Below are positions 1 through 7,359 of a DNA stretch of 20,939 bases, one piece after another. The position numbers and the translations under genes were made by a program. Where the stretch lies: the NCBI GenBank assembly GCA_016207585.1, contig JACQPI010000223.1:1-20939 (forward strand), read 5' to 3'. Source of the DNA: Elusimicrobiota bacterium (GTDB lineage Bacteria > Elusimicrobiota > Elusimicrobia > UBA1565 > JACRDR01). How positions within the stretch are numbered: position 1 is the stretch's first letter; every line of letters begins with the position of its first letter. Under the pieces are notes generated by a model. The model worked only from the letters and a program-made list of their open reading frames with translations. It was not told the origin of the DNA and made no database searches.

Positions 1-332
1 ACCGCGGACTGGGCGAGCGGACCACGACCCGCGCCCTGCCCCCGCGAGCCGGTAGCTCGCGGGGACTGGGCGAGCGGACCACGACCCGCGCCCTGCCCCC
101 GCGAGCCGGTAGCTCGCGGGGACTGGGCGAGCGGACCACGACCCGCGCCCTGAACGCAGTCCTCGAGCGTCAGAAGGGCATCCTCCGCCCGAAGCGAAAA
201 ATAGGAGAGCCGGTCGACCGCAAGCGGTCGAAGCATCAGCTCCATGGCCCTCGAAACGAGCAGCGACACCGTCGAGAAAGGCCGGTTGATTTCCCGGTGG
301 AACCGGTACAGCGCCCCGTGGTCGTCAGGCAT
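1..332 (-). CDS. Partial GAF-like signalling protein, N-terminal part, cut by window edge
   Basis: An open frame of 110 codons starts at an ATG (332-330) and runs off the left edge without a stop. The start overlaps the stop of the upstream solute-binding-like gene in the string ATGCCTGA, which suggests translational coupling; the bases before the ATG are pyrimidine-rich and give no Shine-Dalgarno. Residues 8-60 show the helix-strand pattern seen at the start of GAF domains (LYRFHREINRPFSTVSLLV, then a helix and VDRLSYFSLRAED). From residue 61 the frame runs into a 19-residue tandem repeat encoded by 57-bp DNA repeats. GAF domains are small-molecule or light sensors that usually precede kinase, GGDEF or phosphatase outputs, but no output domain is visible here. 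The GAF call is inferred from pattern only; the reading frame itself is well supported by the overlap and the in-frame repeats. Confidence 0.55.
   Translation of the reverse strand, partial: MPDDHGALYRFHREINRPFSTVSLLVSRAMELMLRPLAVDRLSYFSLRAEDALLTLEDCVQGAGRGPLAQSPRATGSRGQGAGRGPLAQSPRATGSRGQGAGRGPLAQSA
6..152. repeat. 57-bp tandem repeat, about 2.6 copies, made of alternating hairpins
   Basis: The sequence repeats exactly with period 57 (the ACTGGGCGAGCGG block begins at 8, 65 and 122). Each unit contains a perfect 10-bp inverted repeat, CCCCGCGAGC / GCTCGCGGGG, around a 5-base CGGTA centre (40-64 and 97-121). The block between these can also fold: GGGCG-AG-CGG against CCG-CGCCC with a two-base bulge. 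Fifty-seven bases equal 19 codons, so the minus-strand frame stays open and encodes GAGRGPLAQSPRATGSRGQ repeatedly. The match breaks off at bases 1-5, so the array does not simply continue leftward. Confidence 0.9.
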
Positions 333-1566
333 AGGAGGAAAGGATATAGTCCATTTCGGCCGCCGAGCACAACATCTCGCGCTGAAGGATCGCTTCGCTA
401 TAGTCGCCCCGGCCGATTGCCAGAGCCACCCGCTTCATGCCGCGGTCGAAAACCTGCTCCAGGGTCGCCATGACCGGCAGATTAGGAATCAAGCGCGCCT
501 GGGCGAACGCCTCGCGAAACACGTCCCGCAGCTCCGGGCGACCCTCCCAGTCCCCGTCGTCCCAGCCCGGCCGGCATGAAAAAGCGCCGAGCGACCGGGC
601 GTAGCGCCGCGCTTCGCCGTCCGACGCGAGGCGGCACAGCAAACGATAGGCCTCCGCCGTCGGCGGACCCTCCTTGAGCAAGACCAGGTGATGGGCATTG
701 AGCAGGCCGCAGCGCCCGGCGGCGCCGCGAAGGCAGGGAACCGCCCGGACTCCGCGCAGCCGCGCCACCGGGCGTTCGCGCGGAACCCGGCCGGAAAACT
801 GAAAAATGGGCGCGGAGGCACGGCGGCCCTCCGATACGACGTCGGGATCCATAAGCGGCATCCAACCCCGCACGGCAAGACCCAGGTACGCGTGCAGGCT
901 CGAAACGAGCTCGGTTCTGTGGAGGAGGGACCGGCTTCCTCCCTCGGCGAAGAAATTCCCGCCGTCGGACCAAACCCTCGCGGCCACGTCCGTAAGCGAG
1001 ATGGGCCTGCGCGGATTCTCCCTCCCGATGACGGAAGCGACCGCCGAAGCCCCTCGGGCACGCCCTCCCCGCCTCGATAGATTCCGGCAAAAGTCCTCCA
1101 GAGATTTCCAGCTATCCAAGGGGGCTTCGGGATCGATCCCCGCCCGGCCGTCCGCGGATCCTCGGTGGTAGAGGACCCCGATCTCCATCCACCACGGCAG
1201 CGAATAGATCCCTGCCCGGTCCGCATCCGCGGGGGAGCTCGCGCAGTGAGGTCTCACCTGCGGCAGCCACTCTTCCAGCGAGTGAGTTCCCATCTCCGAG
1301 AGGTTCTGGGCGAGCCCCAGATGAGCTAGGGTGGCCGTCCAGTAAGAGGGGATCTCGATGAGCTGGGGGTGGGAGGCCCGGGGCGGGAGCGGCTCGGGGC
1401 GCTTGAGCATCCCCGTGAGATATTTCCAGATCGAGGCGCGGCTTCGAACCAGAACCTCCACCTGCACGCCGGGATGGCGCCGTTGGAAGTCCCGGAGGTG
1501 GCTTTTCAAAAGGGCGGCCGTCTCCGTGCCTCGGTGGGGGAGAGCCCAGAATCGGATGACGTTCAT
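325..1566 (-). CDS. Family 1 solute-binding-like protein without signal peptide
   Basis: The 413-residue product resembles ABC transporter family 1 (sugar-type) solute-binding proteins. It opens with the strand-helix pattern of the first lobe (VIRFWALPH, then a helix, then HPGVQVEVLV), has an SLPWWMEIGVLYHR segment like the conserved P-W-hinge of the family, and a late cross-over region containing AHHLVLLKEG. Family members are normally exported lipoproteins or secreted proteins. This one starts directly with MNVIRFW and shows no hydrophobic signal sequence or lipobox, and no permease or ATPase genes are nearby. The ATG overlaps the tsaD stop (ATGA at 1566-1563), so the start is well fixed. 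Downstream it overlaps a GAF-like gene. I infer it may be a cytoplasmic ligand sensor paired with that gene rather than a transporter component; a longer or mis-started form is unlikely given the overlap. Confidence 0.7.
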   Translation of the reverse strand: MNVIRFWALPHRGTETAALLKSHLRDFQRRHPGVQVEVLVRSRASIWKYLTGMLKRPEPLPPRASHPQLIEIPSYWTATLAHLGLAQNLSEMGTHSLEEWLPQVRPHCASSPADADRAGIYSLPWWMEIGVLYHRGSADGRAGIDPEAPLDSWKSLEDFCRNLSRRGGRARGASAVASVIGRENPRRPISLTDVAARVWSDGGNFFAEGGSRSLLHRTELVSSLHAYLGLAVRGWMPLMDPDVVSEGRRASAPIFQFSGRVPRERPVARLRGVRAVPCLRGAAGRCGLLNAHHLVLLKEGPPTAEAYRLLCRLASDGEARRYARSLGAFSCRPGWDDGDWEGRPELRDVFREAFAQARLIPNLPVMATLEQVFDRGMKRVALAIGRGDYSEAILQREMLCSAAEMDYILSSYA

Positions 1567-2591
1567 CTGAATTTATTCTTGCTCCGCCCGGACCCTATCC
1601 AGCTTCGCATCGGCAGCGCCGGATCGACCGGACAACTTCCTGGAAGACGCCCCGCCCTCAAGCGCAGCAAGCCGACCCGCGCGATCATCGCCCCGTTGTC
1701 CGTGCATAAGGAGGCCGCCGGAAACCGGACCCGAATGCCCTTCTGGACGCCGCGTTCGGTCAACACGAGGCGCAAACGACTGTTGGCCGCGACGCCCCCG
1801 CCCACGACGACGCAGGAAACCCCGAATCGCCGGGCCGCATCCAAGGTCTTGCGCGCCAGGGTATCCACGATCGCCTCCTGAAAAGCGGCGCAGACATCCT
1901 CGGGACGCGACCGCGGGTTCTTCCGGAGATGGTACAGGACGGCCGTCTTGAGGCCCGAAAACGAGAAATCCCACGTTCCCGGAAGGACCGGCCTGGGGAA
2001 CAGGGTCGCCTCGGGATCGCCTCGCCGCGCCAGGCGGTCGACGAGAGGCCCTCCCGGAAACCCCAGCCCCAGGAGTTTCGCCACCTTGTCGAACGCCTCT
2101 CCGGCCGCGTCGTCGCGCGTGCGCCCCAGCACGCGAAAACGGCCGTACCCGCGCACCAACACCAAGTCCGTGTGCCCGCCCGAGACGATGAGGCCGATGA
2201 ACGGGAAGGCGATGCGTTCCTGGAGCTCGACGGCGAAGGCGTGCCCCTCGAGGTGGTTGACGCCGATCGCCGGAAGCCCGTGCAGCCAGGCAAGGGTTTG
2301 AGCCGCGGTCTTGCCGACCAGAAGCGCCCCGAGAAGGCCGGGGCCCTGGGTGAAGGCAACGGCGTCCACCAAGTCCGGAAGGTCGCGCAGGCGGGCGCCT
2401 GGAAACGCGCGGTCCAGCGCCTCGCAGATCACCGGCATGATCTTCTGCTGGTGGGCGCGGCTGGCGAGCTCCGGGACGACGCCCCGGTAGCGCCGGTGCA
2501 TCGGCGTCTGGGAAAAGACGACGTTGGACAGTATCCTCTCGCCGTCTACGACGGCCGCAGCGGTCTCATCGCAGGAGGTTTCGACGCCCAA
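1563..2591 (-). CDS. tsaD: TsaD, tRNA N6-adenosine threonylcarbamoyltransferase
   Basis: TsaD transfers the threonylcarbamoyl group from TC-AMP to A37 of ANN-decoding tRNAs, acting with TsaB and TsaE in the cytoplasm. The family signature is plain: GVETSCDETAAAVV at the N-terminus, the metal-binding NHLEGH (His113 and His117), SGGHTDL, GEAFDKVAKLLGL, FSFSGLKTAV and TDNGAMIA near the C-terminus. Length (342) is normal. The start is odd. The given TTG (2591) yields M-GVETSCDE, which lacks the first-strand residues. The in-frame codons just upstream read R-A-H-R-V-L-G, matching the usual RVLGIETSCDE, and contain no ATG, GTG or TTG; a CTG at 2609, 6 bases after the ctpA stop, would supply them. 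Its stop overlaps the next gene as ATGA. The gene lies between ctpA and the solute-binding-like gene, probably co-transcribed. Function is secure; only the start is uncertain. Confidence 0.95.
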   Translation of the reverse strand: MGVETSCDETAAAVVDGERILSNVVFSQTPMHRRYRGVVPELASRAHQQKIMPVICEALDRAFPGARLRDLPDLVDAVAFTQGPGLLGALLVGKTAAQTLAWLHGLPAIGVNHLEGHAFAVELQERIAFPFIGLIVSGGHTDLVLVRGYGRFRVLGRTRDDAAGEAFDKVAKLLGLGFPGGPLVDRLARRGDPEATLFPRPVLPGTWDFSFSGLKTAVLYHLRKNPRSRPEDVCAAFQEAIVDTLARKTLDAARRFGVSCVVVGGGVAANSRLRLVLTERGVQKGIRVRFPAASLCTDNGAMIARVGLLRLRAGRLPGSCPVDPALPMRSWIGSGRSKNKFR

Positions 2592-2614
2592 AACTCTGTG
2601 CGCTCTCAGAAAGC

Positions 2615-3907
2615 CTATCCCTCGTTGAGCTTCAGGTTGGCCAGCACCTCGCGCGCCTTCAATATTTCGAGCGCCCTATCCAATGCCTCGTCGCGAACGC
2701 GGTCCTCCGACTTGACCGGCGACTCCGGCTTCTTGCCGGGAGTAAAAATCTCGTCCTGCTGGGCCTGAAGCTTGATTTCGACGTCGCGCGGCACCGAGAC
2801 GACGATATCGGGCACGATCCCCCCCGTGTCCTTCTTCTCGTCGCGATGGATCGAGCGGCCGGACGGCGTGTAATACTTGGCCACGGTCAGCCGCAGCCCC
2901 GAGCCGTCCGCCAGAGGGATGACCGACTGGACGCTCGCCTTGCCGAAAGTCCTAGCGCCGATCACGACCGCGCGGTGGTGATCCTGCAAGGCGCCGGCGA
3001 CGATCTCCGATCCCGAGGCGGAACCCTCGTTGACGAGCACCACCATCGGAAGGTTGGAGAACGGCGCCCGGGCGTTGGACCGGAAGTCCTGCCGGCTGTC
3101 CGGCCGCCGGCCCTGGGTGTAGACGATGATCTTGTTGTCTCCGACGAACTGCGCCGCCACCTCGACGGCGGCCGACAAAAGCCCCCCGGGATTATTCCTT
3201 TCATCGAGCACCAGCGTCGTCATGCCCTGCTTTCTCAGGTCCGTCAGCGCGGCGCGGACGTCCTTATTGGTGTTGGCGCTGAATTCCGTGATGCGCAAAT
3301 ACCCCACGCCGCCGTCGAGCATCTTGCTGTGCGTGCTCTCGATCTTGATGATCTCCCGCGTGATCGTGAAGTCCTGGGTGGTCCATTCCTTGATCGCCGC
3401 CTCCGGCTCGCGCGCCACCGTGAGGGCCACCTTGGTGCCTGGAGCGCCGCGCAGGCGCTTCACCGCGTCCACCAACGTCATGTCCTTTGTGCTCTGCCCC
3501 TCGATCTTGACGATACGGTCGTTGGGAAGCACGCCCAGCCGATACGCCGGCGTCCCGGGCAACGGGGTGATGACGGTCGGCCAGTTGTCCTTCATGCCGA
3601 TGCGGATGCCCAGCCCGCCGAACTGCCCTTCCGTTTCGGTGCGTATATCCTTGTGGACGTCGGGTTCCATGAATTGCGAGAAGGGATCGAGCGCGCGGAC
3701 CATCCCCGAGGCGGCGCCGTAGATCAGCTTGGTCGAGTCGATCTCCTCGACGTAGTTGTCCTTGATGTAGTCGAGGATGTCCACCAAAATCTTGAGCTGC
3801 TCATATGTCCTGTCGGCGGCCGCCAGCGCGGCGGGCAGCGTCCAGGCGCCCGTCAAGGCGAGAGCCCCGCCCAACACCCATTTCAATCTCCAGCGGCCTT
3901 TTGCCAT
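2615..3907 (-). CDS. ctpA: S41 family carboxy-terminal processing protease (CtpA/Prc type)
   Basis: This is a 430-residue periplasmic serine protease. Residues 8-30 form a signal peptide or anchor (WVLGGALALTGAWTLPAALA), residues about 90-165 a PDZ domain (QFGGLGIRIG, LPNDRIVKIEG), and residues about 200-360 the S41 core with LDERNNPGG, NEGSASGSEI and FGKASVQ. Ser298 and Lys323 form the expected Ser/Lys dyad, spaced 25 residues apart as in characterised family members. An acidic/basic tail follows. I chose the ATG at 3907 over the one at 3925 because GAGAGGG lies six bases before it, whereas the upstream ATG has no Shine-Dalgarno. The gene follows envC by about 40 bases. FtsEX-EnvC-Ctp clusters are common, and Ctp proteases in other bacteria trim or control peptidoglycan hydrolases, so a link to septal wall remodelling is a reasonable inference. 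Confidence 0.93.
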   Translation of the reverse strand: MAKGRWRLKWVLGGALALTGAWTLPAALAAADRTYEQLKILVDILDYIKDNYVEEIDSTKLIYGAASGMVRALDPFSQFMEPDVHKDIRTETEGQFGGLGIRIGMKDNWPTVITPLPGTPAYRLGVLPNDRIVKIEGQSTKDMTLVDAVKRLRGAPGTKVALTVAREPEAAIKEWTTQDFTITREIIKIESTHSKMLDGGVGYLRITEFSANTNKDVRAALTDLRKQGMTTLVLDERNNPGGLLSAAVEVAAQFVGDNKIIVYTQGRRPDSRQDFRSNARAPFSNLPMVVLVNEGSASGSEIVAGALQDHHRAVVIGARTFGKASVQSVIPLADGSGLRLTVAKYYTPSGRSIHRDEKKDTGGIVPDIVVSVPRDVEIKLQAQQDEIFTPGKKPESPVKSEDRVRDEALDRALEILKAREVLANLKLNEG

Positions 3908-3913
3908 AGCGAA

Positions 3914-3920
3914 CCCTCTC
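3914..3920 (-). promoter_or_regulatory. Shine-Dalgarno that decides the ctpA start
   Basis: The minus strand reads GAGAGGG, six bases before the ATG at 3907. It lies inside the first codons of the alternative start at 3925, so it supports the shorter protein. Confidence 0.6.
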
Positions 3921-3949
3921 TCCATTGTGACATTTTTTGAAAACCCGCT

Positions 3950-5086
3950 CTAACGCGCCTTCAACCACTTCAGGGGATCGAGCGCATCCCCGCCGTGGCG
4001 TATTTCGAAATAGACGAGCCCCTCCCCCTCCGAGGCGCCGACCTCGCCGAGCGCGTCGGGAGGTTTCACCCGATCCCCTTTCTTGCGAAGAATCGAGCCC
4101 AAGAGACCATAGACGCTGTAGAACGCCCGCCCATGATCCACGATCACGACTCGCCCGTAGGAGCGAAACGGCCCGGCGAAAATCACCCGCCCGTCTTTAA
4201 CCGGCCTCACCGGCGCCCCGGCCGCGGAGGCGATGCGGATTCCCTGGTGGATCGCCCACGTTTTCAGTTTCGGAATGAATTCCTTCCCGAAAGCGCTCAC
4301 GACACGACCCTCCACGGGCCACGGGAGCGAATTCGGAGTATCCGCCAAAGGAAGCGGCGCCCCTTCCTTGTACGGCGATTTCTTCTCCAGGGTCTTCAAT
4401 AGATGCGTCAAGGCCAGCGCGGAATTCTGCAGATCCTCGATGCTCTGGCGGGTTTCCTCCAAGCGATGTTCCGCTCTCAGGTAGACCTCCTGGGTTTGAC
4501 GATAACGCCCTTCCCGAGTCTTCTGCTCCTCCAAGGCCCTGGAGGTCTTTTCCTGAAGGTCGATTTTCTGTCGAGCCACCTCGGCCTGCGCCGCCTCGGT
4601 CCGGCGCCTGATCCCATGGATTCCTTCCACGTAGAGGACCTTTTCCCCCAAGGCGGCGCGCCGGAAGGCGTCCTGCCATAGGAGGGCGCGGCCGAAATAG
4701 CCGCTGTCGCCGAACCGGGCCGCCCAGTAGCCGCGGATTTCCTCCGACAAGACCCGTTGCCAATGGCCCTCGGCAAGCTGAAGCGCGCCCAGTTGCGCCT
4801 TGAGATCCGACTTCCGGCGCTCGGCCTCGCCGATCCTGCGCTCCAGGCCCTGGACCTTTCGGCGGGACTCCGAGGTTTGCCCGGCCAAGCGCGAGAGGTC
4901 GCGCTTGAGTTCTTCCGATTCCTTGCGGAACTCGCTGATTTCTCTTTTTTTCTGCTCGAGCTGTCTTTGGATATCCTGAAGCTCCCGGCGCCTGAGCGCG
5001 GTCGACGCCCCCCAACCGGCCGCCGGGCTCCCAAGACCCGCCGACCAAAACAAAACCGAAAGAACGGCCTTGAGCCGCCTCCTCAT
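3950..5086 (-). CDS. envC: EnvC-like murein hydrolase activator with degenerate LytM (M23) domain
   Basis: The 378-residue product has a signal peptide (residues 1-27), a long charged coiled coil (about 31-115 and 155-235, with a small helical patch between) and a C-terminal LytM/M23 fold (about 253-376). In active M23 enzymes zinc is held by H-x3-D and the HxH of HLHFE. Here only the first ligand survives (His280 in WAIHQGIRI); the Asp position is Arg284, the YAHL position reads YGLL and HLHFE reads LVYFE. The domain should therefore be catalytically dead, as in E. coli EnvC, which instead relieves autoinhibition of cell-wall amidases when driven by FtsEX. The start overlaps the ftsX stop (ATGA, 5086-5083), fitting production with its membrane partner. 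No amidase gene is in the window. Confidence in the architecture is high; the exact partner is inferred. Confidence 0.88.
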   Translation of the reverse strand: MRRRLKAVLSVLFWSAGLGSPAAGWGASTALRRRELQDIQRQLEQKKREISEFRKESEELKRDLSRLAGQTSESRRKVQGLERRIGEAERRKSDLKAQLGALQLAEGHWQRVLSEEIRGYWAARFGDSGYFGRALLWQDAFRRAALGEKVLYVEGIHGIRRRTEAAQAEVARQKIDLQEKTSRALEEQKTREGRYRQTQEVYLRAEHRLEETRQSIEDLQNSALALTHLLKTLEKKSPYKEGAPLPLADTPNSLPWPVEGRVVSAFGKEFIPKLKTWAIHQGIRIASAAGAPVRPVKDGRVIFAGPFRSYGRVVIVDHGRAFYSVYGLLGSILRKKGDRVKPPDALGEVGASEGEGLVYFEIRHGGDALDPLKWLKAR

Positions 5087-5940
5087 ACCGCCGGTTGCTC
5101 TTCTCGCGCGTCCTCGACGTCCGCTGGAGCCGCGCTACGATGGGTCTTTGCTTCGTGTTTTCCAGCCCGGGACTCCCCGCCCGGCGCCGCCCAGCCCGCG
5201 ATACACCCGATCCCGAGAGTCCCGGAAATAAGAAGCCCGAGCTGGCTCCAGACGTCGGGCCAGACCCATAGCGGACCGGCCAGCCGCAGAGGGTACGAAA
5301 CCAGGTAGACGCACAGCATTCCCGACGCGGCGCCCAGAGCCGAGATCGCCCAACAGGGACCCCACTCCTTGCAAAAGCCCCAACGCGCGCGCGGGCGCGT
5401 CATGGACCAGAACACGAGCGCGACCGCCAAAAACCACGCCGCCGCGGCGAGGCTGACGGCCACGTCCAGGAACCTCCCGTAGAATTCCAATTGGATGATC
5501 GCCCGCGCCTCCGCGGGTTTGAAGCGGACGTCCGACACGTCGGAGATTCGAGAGACCTCCCGAACCCAGGAAGGCAGTCGCGCGATGCCCTCGGGGACCA
5601 ACCGCACCTCGAAGGCGGGAGGGAGCGGATTCTCTCCCAGGAGAGCGACGGAACCGGCGAGGTCGGGGACCTGGGACTTCAATTCATCGAGCGCGGCCTC
5701 GCGGGAAACGAACCGGACCTCCTCGACGTCGGGCAAGGCTCGAAGGCGCTCCTCCACGACCTTGGCCTTGGATTCCGCCAGGTCCGGAGCCGAAAAGACC
5801 ACGACCCGGAAATCGTCGAGCAGAGAAGATTGCACCCTCCGGCAGTGGCGCTGCATGAACAAAAGCGTCTCTCCCGCGATGCCGAATCCCAACGCCAACA
5901 GCAGCGTCCAGAGGCCCCGCCGATTTTCAAGAAATTCCAT
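5083..5940 (-). CDS. ftsX: FtsX-like cell division permease subunit
   Basis: From the ATG at 5940 the product is 285 residues. It has an FtsX layout: a short cytoplasmic N-terminus, one transmembrane helix (about 10-30), an extracytoplasmic domain with the FtsX-typical VVVFSAPDLAESKAKVVEERL and PDVEEVRFVSREAALDEL motifs, then three more membrane helices (about 175-200, 210-240, 248-270). FtsX couples cytoplasmic FtsE ATP hydrolysis to periplasmic EnvC, whose gene follows with an ATGA overlap. I rejected an in-frame TTG at 5994 because the ATG sits next to the first membrane helix and because a good promoter lies between the two. FtsE normally precedes ftsX; here the preceding gene is an unrelated secreted protein, so FtsE must be encoded elsewhere or be absent. 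The last 25 residues are polar and Ala/Glu-rich. Confidence 0.88.
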   Translation of the reverse strand: MEFLENRRGLWTLLLALGFGIAGETLLFMQRHCRRVQSSLLDDFRVVVFSAPDLAESKAKVVEERLRALPDVEEVRFVSREAALDELKSQVPDLAGSVALLGENPLPPAFEVRLVPEGIARLPSWVREVSRISDVSDVRFKPAEARAIIQLEFYGRFLDVAVSLAAAAWFLAVALVFWSMTRPRARWGFCKEWGPCWAISALGAASGMLCVYLVSYPLRLAGPLWVWPDVWSQLGLLISGTLGIGCIAGWAAPGGESRAGKHEAKTHRSAAPADVEDAREEQPAV

Positions 5941-5949
5941 CCCGCATGT

Positions 5950-5978
5950 AACATAGCCGGGAAGCGACTCTTTGTCAA
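5950..5978 (-). promoter_or_regulatory. Candidate sigma70 promoter for ftsX-envC-ctpA-tsaD
   Basis: The minus strand has a perfect -35 TTGACA (5978-5973), a 17-base spacer and TATGTT (5955-5950). The -35 overlaps the TGA stop of the upstream gene. Only nine bases separate the -10 from the ftsX ATG, so the transcript would have almost no leader. No Shine-Dalgarno is seen, which agrees with leaderless initiation. Confidence 0.5.
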
Positions 5979-7351
5979 TACCGCCGCGAAACAACCGTGA
6001 TCCAGCCGACCCAGAACAGGCAGGCGATTAAAATCTCCGCCGCGTAATTTCCGGACGTCATCGAAGCGAAATCGAGACGGCGCCGCGCCGCCGAACGCGC
6101 CGAGGCGGAGAGGGCGCTTTTATCGTCGGAAGGCGGCGCCACAAACGGCATCATCTTGACGACTCCAGGATCGGCCATCAGGACGCTCAAACGGCGCACC
6201 GGGAGCCTCCCGGCAACGATCAGCGCGTGCTCCGTTGAGTTCGGAATGCGCTGCAGACCGATCGTTCGCTCCAATACGAACCCGGCGTCGCGGTCCCAGC
6301 GGTCGAGAGCGGCGCGCAGCGTCTCGGAGGGTCCCGCGCCGGATGGAATGCGCAGCGCCAGGACCATCGAGCTCGCCGCGCCGTTCGAAGCGGCATTCGA
6401 GCGGCCGGAGCCCGGCTCCATATCGACCCGCGCCACCTGGGGGAGCCGCACCAGCGACTGCAGGTTCCTGGCGGGCAGCCAGCCCCAAACTTTCGCCGCG
6501 GGAAGAGGTTGCACTTCCTTGCCCGCGGTGCCAGGCGCATATCTCCCGCCTGGCGCCGCGGATGCTCCGAGCGCGCCGACCGGATAGTCTCGAAATTCCG
6601 CCGGGAAGCGATTGTCCGGCACGAACCCGACGGACCGGGCGAGGTTCGCGAGAGCATCTCGGTACTCCACTCCCTCGGACGCGAGATCGAGCTCCAAACC
6701 GATGAAGAGCCCCTTCGATTTTTCCGCGTCGGCCGCCGCCGGGCGGCCCAATTTTCCGAGAAGCATGCGGCCCTCATTCTCGGAAGGGAGAGTCCTGGCG
6801 GGCTGCGCTCCCTCGCCGGCTTCGCCCAAGATCTTTTTTCCGTAGTCCGCACGGCCCTGGGCCGAAGCCTGATCGGGAGAAACGTGGGCCATGCGGCGAG
6901 CCGGCAGGACCAAGGGAGCGTTCAAGCCCGTCCAGAGGGAGTATCGCTGCAAATCCCGCTGGGACTCTTCCCCGGTTTCCAAGTTCGCCGGCTCCGCGGC
7001 GGCTTTCTCCCGAAAGTGCCGCGGTCCGATCCAACGGCGCCGCGGGCTCGGCCTGGAAGGAACCGCATCCCGAAGCGTGCGGGCCTCCCTCCGGCCGGCA
7101 CCGCCGACAGAATCCGCGCTTTCCGGGGGTCGGTCCCGGTGCGGTCCGTGCGGCCCGTAGTTGTGCAGGAAGTCGCTTTCCTCGGGGCTGGGCTTATATT
7201 CCTTGCCGCCGTCTTCCCCGAAATAACTGGCCTGGAAGGAACCCTTGGACGCGGAGCGCGTCGATGATTGAGCCGAGGCGGGCGGGAGGAAGGAAAATTG
7301 AACAACAACCGCGAGTACTCCAAGACAGAGAGACGCCGACCCTCCGCGCAT
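5975..7351 (-). CDS. Secreted, C-terminally anchored protein with two similar domains; carries palindromic insert
   Basis: I do not recognise a named family for this 458-residue protein. Residues 1-28 are a signal peptide ending ASAQS. Residues 30-210 are polar, Arg/Pro-rich and probably disordered. Two similar alpha/beta units follow, about 213-313 and 328-404; each starts with a hydrophobic strand (GLFIGLELDL / MVLALRIPSG), continues through a helix and GFV, and ends with G-W/R-LPxR-L-x-L-x-PxVxxV/M. This ending recalls inhibitor I9-like ferredoxin folds. A membrane helix lies at about 433-454, followed by Arg-Arg-Tyr. In unit 1, residues 265-286 are encoded by a 69-bp palindromic element; unit 2 lacks it and is about 24 residues shorter at the corresponding point. 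The gene sits where ftsE would be expected, so a role at the division site is possible but speculative. Confidence 0.75.
   Translation of the reverse strand: MRGGSASLCLGVLAVVVQFSFLPPASAQSSTRSASKGSFQASYFGEDGGKEYKPSPEESDFLHNYGPHGPHRDRPPESADSVGGAGRREARTLRDAVPSRPSPRRRWIGPRHFREKAAAEPANLETGEESQRDLQRYSLWTGLNAPLVLPARRMAHVSPDQASAQGRADYGKKILGEAGEGAQPARTLPSENEGRMLLGKLGRPAAADAEKSKGLFIGLELDLASEGVEYRDALANLARSVGFVPDNRFPAEFRDYPVGALGASAAPGGRYAPGTAGKEVQPLPAAKVWGWLPARNLQSLVRLPQVARVDMEPGSGRSNAASNGAASSMVLALRIPSGAGPSETLRAALDRWDRDAGFVLERTIGLQRIPNSTEHALIVAGRLPVRRLSVLMADPGVVKMMPFVAPPSDDKSALSASARSAARRRLDFASMTSGNYAAEILIACLFWVGWITVVSRRY
6493..6561. repeat. 69-bp palindromic element, copy 1, in frame inside the secreted protein gene
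   Basis: The block matches 8588-8656 at 68 of 69 bases. It contains arms CCGCGGTGCCAGGCG (6523-6537) and CGCCTGGCGCCGCGG (6547-6561), complementary at 14 of 15 positions around a 9-base loop, and a smaller dyad CCGCGGG / CCCGCGG (6496-6502, 6522-6528). Three CCGCGG motifs mark the ends and middle. It is 23 codons long and on the minus strand encodes AAPGGR followed by YAPGTAGKEVQPLPAA, residues 265-286 of the host protein. Confidence 0.9.
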
Positions 7352-7359
7352 GCGCAGAG

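Noticed and set aside
1..152. Repeat-spacer-like pattern that could suggest a CRISPR array
   Set aside because: The blocks between palindromes are identical to one another, so this is a simple 57-bp tandem repeat with an open reading frame, and no cas genes are present.
333..350. CCTTTCCTCCT before the partial GAF-like gene as a ribosome binding site
   Set aside because: It is the complement of a Shine-Dalgarno, so it cannot pair with 16S rRNA in this orientation; coupling through the overlap is more likely.
1929..2768. Long plus-strand frame opposite tsaD
   Set aside because: Shadow of tsaD and the end of ctpA in a GC-rich genome; no start signals and no recognisable domain.
5941..5994. 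TTG start for ftsX at 5994
   Set aside because: A strong promoter lies downstream of it and the ATG at 5940 is directly before the first membrane helix.
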